Part shown: piece after piece, positions 50,718 to 59,275 of the stretch
Layout: the number at the start of each line of letters is the position of its first letter
Position numbering within the stretch: position 1 is the stretch's first letter
Assembly (NCBI GenBank): GCA_028335825.1
Contig: JAIOKI010000018.1
Location: 248,001 to 312,000 of the forward strand
Reading direction: 5' to 3'
DNA from: Nosema muscidifuracis
Taxonomy: Eukaryota; Microsporidia; Nosematidae
DNA: 64,000 nucleotides
The notes under the pieces: model-generated
The model's database searches: none
Seen by the model: the letters and a program-made list of their open reading frames with translations, nothing else
Told to the model about the DNA's origin: nothing
Program-made: the position numbers and the translations under genes

Positions 50718-51728
50718 ATGGAATTAACAACTACAGAAAAACTTATTATAGCTACTGCTTTCGATTACTATGGAACTAATAATATCTCTGAAGTCGATAA
50801 ATATTTAAAATATAATAAACTTAATCTCACTAAAGTCCAAATATCAGATATATATAACCAAATAAAAAAAGAATCAGAACTTAGTGGATACTCATCTGCT
50901 GTAGATTATTGTGAAGATAAAAGGTATATGAAAGCTCTTTTGTGTTACAAAAAATATAAAAAGTTAATTTATGATGTTTTAGAAAATAATATAGATTATA
51001 ATACAATTATCGTTCCAGAAGATGAACCATATAATGTGGGTAAACAAACCAGTATTGTTGATATAAAAAATAAGAGGGAATCGCATTTTAATGATCTTCA
51101 TTCGTATACAGAAAATTTACCAAAATATGATTTAAGCGTGACAGATCAAACGTTGCAAATTGAACCAAAAAATATTAACAAATCAAATATAAAGATGAAA
51201 TTGGAATCTCCAAAAAATATAAAGGAAAAGAAAAGGTTTTATTTAAAGATGGATGAAGAAGAAAAATTGATCGATGATTATTTTGATTATCTTGATTTAA
51301 AAACTACCGAAGGACAGAAGAGACCAGAAAATCTTGGAAAAACGAGCAGTTTTTTTAAAAAACATCCCACAATTTTCTCTACCGAAAAATTTGAAAGAGA
51401 AGAAATTATTGAAGAAAAGAATGTAAATATTCATTTTGAAAGAATTATGACAAAAATACAAAATACAAAAAAACATGAAAAAGATAAAACTTTGTGGAAA
51501 GTTGAACTTAAAATTGTAGTTGATTATCTATCTTCTATTTTAGGGAGACATGAAAGATTTGCTAATATATATAATGATATCGAATCAAATACTATGCAAT
51601 ATACTATAATGTCTCTTATGCTTATAATACAAGATATTATAATTGAAGAAAATGATAAGGAAATATTAGATAAGTGTTGTGATTTAAAAAAGAAGTTAGC
51701 TATCTTTTGTGATTATTACAAAAAATAA
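50718..51728 (+). CDS. Unknown, possibly nuclear, protein divergent from PRP8
   Basis: 336 residues, charged, no membrane segment. Residues 1-90 are helical: 'Thr-Glu-Lys-Leu-Ile-Ile-Ala-Thr-Ala' then Gly-Thr-Asn-Asn-Ile-Ser-Glu-Val-Asp-Lys-Tyr-Leu, a pattern faintly like SANT-type modules such as the N-terminus of BRD8. The middle (100-240) is polar, probably disordered, and the C-terminal 100 residues are again helical. I assign no function. CCC is eight bases before the ATG in the shared 38-base spacer. Confidence 0.75.
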   Translation: MELTTTEKLIIATAFDYYGTNNISEVDKYLKYNKLNLTKVQISDIYNQIKKESELSGYSSAVDYCEDKRYMKALLCYKKYKKLIYDVLENNIDYNTIIVPEDEPYNVGKQTSIVDIKNKRESHFNDLHSYTENLPKYDLSVTDQTLQIEPKNINKSNIKMKLESPKNIKEKKRFYLKMDEEEKLIDDYFDYLDLKTTEGQKRPENLGKTSSFFKKHPTIFSTEKFEREEIIEEKNVNIHFERIMTKIQNTKKHEKDKTLWKVELKIVVDYLSSILGRHERFANIYNDIESNTMQYTIMSLMLIIQDIIIEENDKEILDKCCDLKKKLAIFCDYYKK

Positions 51729-51809
51729 ATACATTTAATTATTTAAGGAGTAAAATTTAGAAAAACTTTGTTAAATTAAATAGAATGCTTTTGTGAGATT
51801 ATCTTTTAT

Positions 51810-52050
51810 TAAACTAGTCAATTTTTTTGGTTTGAGATGAAAATAAATTATTGTTATTAAAAAATAATTAAGTTGTTAACTTTTATATTAAACTAGTTAA
51901 AGCCTTTCCTTTTTTTATAACGAGAATAAATTATTGCTATTAAAAAATTTGTAGTTCTTAACTTTTGTAATAAACTAGTTAAAGCCTTCCCTTTTTTATA
52001 ACGAGAATAAATTATTATTATTAGAGATTAAAAAATAAGTAAGTTCTTAA
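51810..52050. repeat. ~78-bp tandem repeat upstream of eIF6
   Basis: AAACTAGTTAAAGCCTTYCC followed by TTTTTATAACGAGAATAAATTATT is present in two close copies and a more diverged third. The rest of the 51729-52298 gap is AT-rich without a gene; TATCGTGTCGTAAAAA near 52247 is unexplained. Confidence 0.8.
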
Positions 52051-52298
52051 CATTTTCTATATAACATTAAATAATCCTTGACTTACATCATCTTTTCATT
52101 GAATTTATCTCACTACTATAAATATAATTATCAAATGGTTCTTTTCTCTTATTTGTTTAAATGAATACCCGATTTTTCCTCAAAACACGACAATAACTAA
52201 ATATTTTAATAAATGCTAGCATATTTAATTTTATTTTTTTCTGTTATATCGTGTCGTAAAAAAATCTTTTAATTTTTATCGTTAATTTTTTTACCCCA

Positions 52299-53024
52299 AT
52301 GTCACACAGATTAGAAATAGAATCAACTCCCGAAATAGGAGCATACTTGACTTTAGCTAATAACTATTGTATAGTAGGAGAATTAAGATCTAAAAACACT
52401 TTAAAATATCTTTTAGAAAATATTGATATGCCAGTAGTAGAAACTAAGATAAATGGAATACCAATGGTAGGATCTTTATGTAGAGGAAACAAAAATGGTC
52501 TTGTTCTTCCATCAACTACCACTGATCAAGAACTTTATCACATTCGTAACTCTTTACCAGAAAATGTTATCGTTAAGAGAATCAATGAGAGATTAAATGC
52601 TTTAGGAAATATTATATTGTGTAACGATAATATTTGTATTGTACACGCTGATATAGATAAAGAAACAGAGGAAGAAATCCAAGATATTCTTAAAGTACAA
52701 GTTTTTAGACAAAATATTGGTAGAGAACCTTTGGTAGGAAAATATGCTGCACTTAATAATCAAGGGATGCTTGTACACCCGGATACATTCGAAGAAAGTA
52801 TGAAAGAATTGACTGAATTATTAGAAGTTAATGTTATTGCAGGTACTATTAATTCTGGTTGTCCACGAATTGGTGGTGGATTAGTCGTTAATGATTGGAC
52901 TTGTTTTGCTGGTAGAAAGACTTCAAATATTGAATTGTCAGTTATTGAGAGTGTATTTGAATTGGGTGATGATATAGATATTGAAAGTAAGAAGAAATTT
53001 ATTATAGACGAAATAGTTCAGTAA
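52299..53024 (+). CDS. TIF6: Translation initiation factor 6 / 60S anti-association factor
   Basis: 241 residues, close to the usual 245. eIF6 binds pre-60S particles and prevents premature joining of 40S. The five-fold pseudo-symmetric pentein repeats are visible from recurring Ile-Gly-x-Tyr/Ala and Asn...Gly-Leu-Val-Leu/Leu-Val-His-Pro segments: 'GAYLTLANNYCIVG', 'GSLCRGNKNGLVLPSTTTDQE', 'LNALGNIILCND', 'GKYAALNNQGMLVHPDT', 'GCPRIGGGLVVNDWTCFAG'. The C-terminal tail of the yeast protein is absent. CCCC lies one base before the ATG. Confidence 0.97.
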   Translation: MSHRLEIESTPEIGAYLTLANNYCIVGELRSKNTLKYLLENIDMPVVETKINGIPMVGSLCRGNKNGLVLPSTTTDQELYHIRNSLPENVIVKRINERLNALGNIILCNDNICIVHADIDKETEEEIQDILKVQVFRQNIGREPLVGKYAALNNQGMLVHPDTFEESMKELTELLEVNVIAGTINSGCPRIGGGLVVNDWTCFAGRKTSNIELSVIESVFELGDDIDIESKKKFIIDEIVQ

Positions 53025-53048
53025 ATTTTTTATTAAAAATCATTTTAT

Positions 53049-53639
53049 TTAGGGTTTAATACCTTTTTTAGGAGCAAACATCATTTTAACTGCTCTTACT
53101 TTAGCAAGACCTACTAATATATAAACTACTGGAATAATACACAAAACGTAAAGTCCTTTGATTTTACGATGAGCTTCGCTAATATGTTTATCCTGAGCAC
53201 CTTTAAGTCTTAAATTTACATTATATAAATTTGTTAATCTTGTTTCAATATCAGTTAAAAGCTTTTTCAAAGTTTTTACATCATTATCTTCATTTCCCAT
53301 AGTTTTATTAACATAAGACACTAAACTTACTAAAGTAATTTCAGTACCTGTGTTTAATAATAATAATTTGTAATTTCCATTTTCACTAAATTTCTTAATT
53401 ACATCTTTTTCTAATACAACAAAAGATTCGAAGTCTTCAATATCATCCAAATTTCCTGAAAAATCAGTATCTTTTAAAACTTTGTATCTTATTTCCTGTT
53501 CAGGATATACATTAAACAAAGAAATAGTAAGATCACTACTATCTGCTGGTAAAGGGAAATCAATTGTAGTAATTTTGTGTGGTTCAACCTTAACTAACAT
53601 TTTAGAAAAAACACAAGCTAAATAAAAAAGAAAATACAT
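53049..53639 (-). CDS. p24/emp24 family cargo receptor
   Basis: 196 residues. p24 proteins cycle between ER and Golgi in COPI and COPII vesicles. There is a signal peptide (about 1-15), a beta-rich GOLD-like lumenal domain (about 16-105), a coiled-coil stalk (about 115-155, Leu-Leu-Thr-Asp-Ile-Glu...Ser-Glu-Ala-His-Arg-Lys), a membrane span (about 158-178) and a short basic cytosolic tail with a Phe and two Lys (Met-Met-Phe-Ala-Pro-Lys-Lys). Domain order and length match the family; the usual paired Cys of GOLD are absent. CCCC lies four bases before the ATG. The end is 24 bases from the end of eIF6, a tight convergent pair. Confidence 0.82.
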   Translation of the reverse strand: MYFLFYLACVFSKMLVKVEPHKITTIDFPLPADSSDLTISLFNVYPEQEIRYKVLKDTDFSGNLDDIEDFESFVVLEKDVIKKFSENGNYKLLLLNTGTEITLVSLVSYVNKTMGNEDNDVKTLKKLLTDIETRLTNLYNVNLRLKGAQDKHISEAHRKIKGLYVLCIIPVVYILVGLAKVRAVKMMFAPKKGIKP

Positions 53640-53689
53640 TTTTAGGGGTTAAAAAGAAGAGAAAAATAAAACCATAGCATATTTTCAAG

Positions 53690-53880
53690 ATAAAATATTT
53701 TTTATAAAAAAAGATCATATGCATATTTTCATGATAAAATATTTTTTATAGAAAAAGATTATATGGATATTTTCATGATAAACTAATTTTTATAAAAAAA
53801 GACTACATGCATATTATAAGATCATGATTATTAAACCACATTTTTAAGATAAAATATTTCTTATAGAAAAAGAAATTAAA
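53690..53880. repeat. ~57-bp degenerate repeat
   Basis: CATATTTTCATGATAAAATA followed by TTTTTTATARAAAAAGAT recurs about four times between p24 and 6-phosphogluconolactonase. Confidence 0.8.
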
Positions 53881-53958
53881 TTTGTTAATGTAAAATCAAC
53901 TAATAGCTACTATAAAAAGATAAAATTCATTTTAAAAATATAATTAAGAAAACTTGAT

Positions 53959-54567
53959 TTAATTTTCAATATTAAATCTTTTGTCAATTATAGAGACATA
54001 TTCTTTTTTTAATCTCTTACATATTCTTTCATGAGGTTTTACAATATGTTTTATTTTTCCATCAGATCCAGGAGGAATAACAAAATACAAATTATCTACC
54101 ATCGTATTTAGAAAATTAAGAGTGACAGTTATCCTGTATGGTGAAATTACAGTAGGATTGAATACTTTAATAACATTATCAGTAGAATCTAAATAATTTA
54201 AATCAGGAAATAAAGAACAAATATGTCCATCATTTCCTATTCCCAACAAACAAACATCAATCTTTTCTAAAGTGTTTTCATATTCTTTTACTGGATCTAA
54301 AGCATCGTATTGAATTCTGTTAACTTTTTCAGGTGTGATATTATTTAAAAATCTTAAAGATCCTGTGTAATTTAAATGTGATGGATGACATCTTTCGTCT
54401 GCGTACCATATCTTCCATTTTGAAGTATTTAAATCTTTAAATTTTGGATTATCTAATACATCTAATAAAGATCCACCAGCTATCATTAAATTTAAAATAT
54501 GACCATCATAAGGACTTAACAGTTTTAATAATTCAGTTTTAAAATCTTCTGTTAAAATAAAATTCAT
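53959..54567 (-). CDS. SOL3: 6-phosphogluconolactonase
   Basis: 202 residues. It hydrolyses 6-phosphogluconolactone in the oxidative pentose phosphate pathway, in the cytosol. Family motifs are in order: Ala-Gly-Gly-Ser near 31, Trp-Lys-Ile-Trp-Tyr-Ala-Asp-Glu-Arg (about 51-59), 'DVCLLGIGNDGHICSLFPD' (about 104-122, with the catalytic His) and Pro-Tyr-Arg-Ile-Thr-Val-Thr (about 143-149). It is shorter than yeast Sol3 (249), with trimmed ends. CCCC lies four bases before the ATG. Confidence 0.95.
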   Translation of the reverse strand: MNFILTEDFKTELLKLLSPYDGHILNLMIAGGSLLDVLDNPKFKDLNTSKWKIWYADERCHPSHLNYTGSLRFLNNITPEKVNRIQYDALDPVKEYENTLEKIDVCLLGIGNDGHICSLFPDLNYLDSTDNVIKVFNPTVISPYRITVTLNFLNTMVDNLYFVIPPGSDGKIKHIVKPHERICKRLKKEYVSIIDKRFNIEN

Positions 54568-54639
54568 AATGGGGTAGATTTCCTTTATTTATATATAAAA
54601 TAAGGAGAATTATATTGCATCATCAGATAGAAAAGTTAT

Positions 54640-54870
54640 AGAGATAATAAGTATATGTTTTTAAATAGATTGTTTTATTATCAGATTTATAATTAAATAG
54701 ACTGTTTTTTATTATCAAATTTATAATTAAATATACTGTTATTTATTATTTGATTTATAATTAAATAGAATGTTTTATTATCAAATTTATGTTTGTTAAA
54801 TAGACTCTTGTTCATTATCAGATTTATAATTAAATATACTGTTTTATTATCAAATTTATGTTAATCCAAT
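54640..54870. repeat. ~40-bp tandem repeat upstream of 6-phosphogluconolactonase and eL22
   Basis: TTATTATCAGATTTATAATT followed by AAATAGACTGTTT recurs six or seven times in the 432 bases between the two divergent starts. Confidence 0.88.
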
Positions 54871-54999
54871 AAATTATGTTATTATTAGATTAATGTTTTT
54901 TAATATTTTGTTCAATTATCTTTACACTTTTATAATTCTCCCCGTTATAATTTTTTAGCCCATTAAATTTTTTTAAAAAAAATAATTTTCCCCCTTCAA

Positions 55000-55329
55000 A
55001 TGTCTAAAGAGAACTCTGAAAAAAGAGAATACAGCATAGATTGCACCCATCCTGCTTCTGACAATTTACTTACACCATCAGATTTACAGAATCATTTATA
55101 TGAGAAGATAAAGACATACACAGGTAAAAAGGAGAAATTATTGGAAGTTACTTGTAAGGATAATAATGTGATAGTAAATGTTAACAGTAATATTATCACT
55201 AAGCAAGGATTAAAAAATGTCATCAGAAGATTCCTTCATGCTAAAAGATTAAGTGCTTTTATTAAAGTATATGGTGATAGTAAGAATGGATTTGAATTCA
55301 GATATATGAATGTAGCTGAAGATAATTAA
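55000..55329 (+). CDS. RPL22: Ribosomal protein eL22
   Basis: 109 residues, near the usual 120. '[28 protein letters not shown]' (about 11-38), 'KKYLKK'-equivalent [10 protein letters not shown] (about 72-82) and the final Phe-Glu-Phe-Arg-Tyr-Met-Asn with acidic end match eL22, a peripheral large-subunit protein near the exit tunnel. CCCC lies four bases before the ATG and no intron is needed. Confidence 0.96.
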   Translation: MSKENSEKREYSIDCTHPASDNLLTPSDLQNHLYEKIKTYTGKKEKLLEVTCKDNNVIVNVNSNIITKQGLKNVIRRFLHAKRLSAFIKVYGDSKNGFEFRYMNVAEDN

Positions 55330-55574
55330 ATTAAAATTTTCTATAAATTTATTTAAATTATTTGTTATTATTATAGGTTTATGTAAATTATTTTATGAAA
55401 CTATAATAAATTTACTCTTATTATTTAATTATCTTAATCTATTCTTATTATTTATGAAACTATTATAAATTTATTCTTATTATCTTAATCTATTCTTATT
55501 ATGTACATGAAAATACACCTCTTTTTTCTTGTTAAAATAAATAATTATGATTTAATTCTTAAAAAATTTACCCT

Positions 55575-56384
55575 ATGGATGGTATCAAAGCAAAAATTGA
55601 TAATCAACAAGTTTTTATAGAAATAAAACACAAAAAATTAAGTATAAAAAATGAATCCATACAAGAATCAATTTTACTTACTGATGTACAATCTCTACAA
55701 ACAAAGAATGATGAAGATCGTTTTTTTCTAAAAATTAAACTAAAAACCAGAAATTTAATTTTAGAGTTCACTAATTTTAATGTTCGTGATCTTTGTAAAT
55801 CTTTAATATTAGCAAATATTAATGAAACAGGTACTTATAAAGAAATAGACTACGACACTACAAAATTTATTAATTCTCTTTCTTCACCACTTCTTTCTAT
55901 ATTTAGTGATATGAACTGTACTGTGTCACAGTTTTATAATTATCTGATGCAGAGTAATTTTTATGATATACGAAATAAACCCACTTCTATTGATAGATTA
56001 ATAACAGAGAAATTAAGAGAATTTAAATATAATGGGGATAATTCTTTATTAAGAATTAATAATTATAGTTTACTTATGATGAATGAAGAGACTCCTAGTA
56101 AAATTTATAATTCCTTACCAAGTAAGAATATTGAATTTGAACCTATTTATGATGTAGAGATGGATGATAATCAAGAGAATGAAGATAATTTAGATTTAGA
56201 AGTTGAAGATACATGTACAGATTTAAATATTGATAAGAAGGATCTTAAAAAAATTATTGAATTGAGTAAAAAAGTTTTCAATAATTTTGATCTTGATGAG
56301 GAATCATTAATATTTATTGAAAAATATAAAGAATTGAAATATTTAAAAAGAATTTTACCAAATTATTTTAAAAATTTAAAATGA
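55575..56384 (+). CDS. Possible TFIIH p62/Tfb1-like protein
   Basis: 269 residues. The first 90 show PH-like strands (Val-Phe-Ile-Glu-Ile-Lys, Ser-Ile-Leu-Leu-Thr-Asp-Val-Gln-Ser-Leu-Gln, Phe-Phe-Leu-Lys-Ile-Lys, Leu-Ile-Leu-Glu-Phe) with a C-terminal helix. A BSD-like segment follows (about 105-130, Ser-Pro-Leu-Leu-Ser...Gln-Phe-Tyr-Asn-Tyr-Leu), where the family has Glu-Phe-Trp. The middle is acidic and disordered, and the end is helical. The PH-then-BSD order is that of Tfb1 in TFIIH, but the protein is under half the usual 600 residues. CCC lies one base before the ATG. Confidence 0.4.
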   Translation: MDGIKAKIDNQQVFIEIKHKKLSIKNESIQESILLTDVQSLQTKNDEDRFFLKIKLKTRNLILEFTNFNVRDLCKSLILANINETGTYKEIDYDTTKFINSLSSPLLSIFSDMNCTVSQFYNYLMQSNFYDIRNKPTSIDRLITEKLREFKYNGDNSLLRINNYSLLMMNEETPSKIYNSLPSKNIEFEPIYDVEMDDNQENEDNLDLEVEDTCTDLNIDKKDLKKIIELSKKVFNNFDLDEESLIFIEKYKELKYLKRILPNYFKNLK

Positions 56385-56399
56385 GGATATTTTGATAGA

Positions 56400-56760
56400 T
56401 TTTATTAATTTACTATTATAGAGATTTTTTATATAATGGAGATTTTAAATATATTATCATGTTGATTTATATAATGGAGATTTTTTATTCTATTAAGATA
56501 TGTTTAAAAATTAAGATTTTCTTATTCTATTAAGATATTTTATTTTTAGAAGATTTTCATTTTTAGAAGTTTTTTTTATTCTAATACTTATCTTTTACAT
56601 TTAGAAGATTTTCTTATTCTATTAAGATATTTTCTATCATAAAGTTTCATTTTTACATTTAGAAATTTTCTTATTCTATTGAGATATTTTATTTTTAGAT
56701 ATTTTCAATAAAATGAATATTTTCTTATTCTATTAAGATATTTTATATTTAAAAATTTAC
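56400..56760. repeat. ~35-50 bp degenerate repeat upstream of IMP4
   Basis: TTCTTATTCTATTAAGATAT followed by TTTATTTTTAGA recurs about seven times. Confidence 0.8.
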
Positions 56761-56770
56761 CCCGTGAATT

Positions 56771-57580
56771 ATGCTGAATAAGTTAAGAAAAAAAAGAGAA
56801 TATTTAATGAGAAAAGAAGAAGAATATAAAAATCAAGAAATAGAAAATAAAAAAAGTAAAATTATTAATCATTTAGATGATACATCTAAATTAAGTTATG
56901 ATTTACGTAAAGAGGGTAAAAATTTACTTGAAGAAATAATTTATGATCAAAAAGTTATAGATAATGAAATTCAATATCCAAAAATATTAGTTACTACTAG
57001 TAAAAAACCAAGTAGTAAACTTATTGAATTTACAAAACATCTTTCTTTAATTTTTAATGGATTATTTTTTATGAGGGGTAATAATACTAAAGAAGAACTT
57101 AATGATATACTTCATAAAAATTATTATACATCACTAATAATAATATCTGAGAATAAAGGTATGCCATCATCTATGACAATTTCTAATTATCCTTATGGTA
57201 ATACTTTTAAATTTAATATTTCAAATTTTAGTCTTAATAGAACAATTAATTTAAGTCAATATTGTCATTTAATTACAAATAATTTAAATGAAAATCTTAA
57301 AGATTTATTTGGTAAAATGTTACCAAAAAATCAGAATAGTAAAAGAATATTAACATTAGCTAATATAAATGATAGAATTGGATTTAGACATTATTTAATT
57401 AATAAAGGAAAAAGAATTGAATTAAAATTGGATATGTCTTGTGATCTAAAATTATATGAAATAAGAAAAGGAACTTTTGATCAAGAAGGAGAAATAGAAT
57501 GGATTTATAAACCATTTGTTAATTCAAATAAATGCAATATATATAATAAAATTGATGAAAAAGATAGTGAAGAAGAATAA
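56771..57580 (+). CDS. IMP4: U3 snoRNP Brix-domain protein IMP4
   Basis: 269 residues. IMP4 works with U3 snoRNA in early pre-rRNA cleavage in the nucleolus. The N-terminal Arg-Lys-Lys-Arg-Glu-Tyr-Leu-Met-Arg-Lys helix is typical. The Brix domain begins 'KILVTTSKKPSSKL' near 76, has Met-Arg-Gly-Asn (about 102), 'ENKGMPSSMTISNYPYGNTFKFNISN' (about 126-151) and ends near 240. Length is slightly under the usual 290. CCCC lies seven bases before the ATG. Its presence implies a U3 RNA elsewhere in the genome. Confidence 0.93.
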   Translation: MLNKLRKKREYLMRKEEEYKNQEIENKKSKIINHLDDTSKLSYDLRKEGKNLLEEIIYDQKVIDNEIQYPKILVTTSKKPSSKLIEFTKHLSLIFNGLFFMRGNNTKEELNDILHKNYYTSLIIISENKGMPSSMTISNYPYGNTFKFNISNFSLNRTINLSQYCHLITNNLNENLKDLFGKMLPKNQNSKRILTLANINDRIGFRHYLINKGKRIELKLDMSCDLKLYEIRKGTFDQEGEIEWIYKPFVNSNKCNIYNKIDEKDSEEE

Positions 57581-57651
57581 ATTAAATTTAAATAAAGTTT
57601 GTTTGTTAATAAACAAATTATAATTTAAAATTATTATTTAAAAAAAAACAA

Positions 57652-58821
57652 ATGCATAAATTTTTTAAATATTTTGTATATGCTTCATTATCATTACATC
57701 TTTCGATTATTCTTGTAGAACTTTGTAGAATACCTATTATTACTCCACCTGATTATCTTAAAGGTTATAACCTAACAGATATTAGAATATCTTATATGAA
57801 ATCTGTAATTTTAAATGTCATAAAAATTTTCTTATTTTTTATTATTATTTTATTAGTAGATTATAAAAAATTAGAAGATATTAAAGAAGATCAAGATATT
57901 CCTGAAGATCTTAATATTCTTAATAATGTAATAGATAATACAGGAGAAGATAAATGGAAATGGTTAGTTAATAAGTTTATATCTTATAGACCTATTATAG
58001 TTGTATATTTATATATTATATCTTATAATTTGAATAGATTTAATATTATTCTTTTTATTCTTGGACCTTTTATAACATACAAAGTTCTCTTTAAGTTGTA
58101 CACTAAATATAAATATTACAAAATATTTATATGGCCTTTTTTTGTAGGTGTTTCTTCAGGAATATATTATTTATTAAAAATGAGGAGGACTCAATCAAAT
58201 ATAATTGATAATAAAATTATCCCTGCAGTTATATCAAATTATCTTTTAGTTAATAAATATGAAGTTATGGTATTTAAGATGAGTGGTAAAATTTATAATG
58301 TTGGTGTAGTTGGTTTTTTAGATAAGATTACTATTTTTATTATGGGAGATATTCTTAAAATTTTATCAACTAAAGAATTTACAGCTGTTTTATTTCATGA
58401 GATAGGTCATGTAATTAATAAGAGTATATTATTTAGAATGTTAGTAGGTAGATCATTAAGTATAATTATGTATATTATTGAATTCTTAATGATAATTTTT
58501 AATAAGAAGTTATTAAAAATATCAAATACAGATAATGATCCTAATACACATGTAAATAATCTAATTATGCTATTTGTTATTCTTAGTATATCTATAAATC
58601 CTTATATAGAAATGATAAATAATTTTTATTCAAATATTGATGAAATTTATGCTGATCAATTTAGTATGGAAAATTATGATAAAAAAAAATATTTAATTTC
58701 TAGTTTAATTAAGTTGACTATAAAAAATAATGCATATTATGATACTTCATATTTATATAATCTTATGTATTTTAGTCATCCTAGTCTAAAACATCGTATA
58801 GAATTAATTAATAGATTTTAA
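57652..58821 (+). CDS. STE24: CAAX prenyl protease 1 (Ste24-type zinc metalloprotease)
   Basis: 389 residues (yeast 453). It removes the last three residues of farnesylated proteins at the ER membrane and can clear clogged translocons. HEIGH at 249-253 holds the zinc-binding His pair and catalytic Glu. The third ligand is Glu in Asp-Glu-Ile-Tyr-Ala-Asp-Gln (near 335), and the C-terminus Phe-Ser-His-Pro-Ser-Leu-Lys-His-Arg-Ile is the family ending. Hydrophobic spans occur near 5-22, 47-65, 110-130, 135-150, 160-178, 265-283 and 300-320. No CCC motif precedes the ATG, which lies 71 bases after IMP4; the next internal ATG is 44 codons in and would cut off the first spans. Confidence 0.93.
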   Translation: MHKFFKYFVYASLSLHLSIILVELCRIPIITPPDYLKGYNLTDIRISYMKSVILNVIKIFLFFIIILLVDYKKLEDIKEDQDIPEDLNILNNVIDNTGEDKWKWLVNKFISYRPIIVVYLYIISYNLNRFNIILFILGPFITYKVLFKLYTKYKYYKIFIWPFFVGVSSGIYYLLKMRRTQSNIIDNKIIPAVISNYLLVNKYEVMVFKMSGKIYNVGVVGFLDKITIFIMGDILKILSTKEFTAVLFHEIGHVINKSILFRMLVGRSLSIIMYIIEFLMIIFNKKLLKISNTDNDPNTHVNNLIMLFVILSISINPYIEMINNFYSNIDEIYADQFSMENYDKKKYLISSLIKLTIKNNAYYDTSYLYNLMYFSHPSLKHRIELINRF

Positions 58822-59275
58822 GAATAATTTTATTAGAATATAATAAATTGACATACTGTATAAAATTAGAGTTATAATTATATCTTATGTATATCTTAAG
58901 TATATTTTATTTATAAATTATAAAAATATCTTTATTTTATTTTAGGTATATTTTAAGTATATTTTAATTATAAATTATAAAAATATTTTAATTTTATCTT
59001 AAGTATATTTTAGTTATATTTTAATTATATTTTATTTTAATTATAAATTTTAGGTATATCTTAAAAATATTTAGAAATTTAAGTATATCTTAAGTATATT
59101 TTAATTATATCTTTATTTTATTTTAATTATATCTTAAGTATATCTTAAAGATATTAATTTTAGATAAATTAATAAAAGAGTAACTCCTTCAAGAAATTTT
59201 ATTTACTACAGACAAATCTAAATTAGAAAATCCTCATTAAATATTTTATCTTAATAAATTACATACTAAATAAAT
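58822..59275. repeat. AT-only gap with TTAAGTATATTTTAATTATA repeats
   Basis: ATCTTAAGTATATTTTAATT and variants recur ten or more times between 58880 and 59160. No gene. Confidence 0.75.
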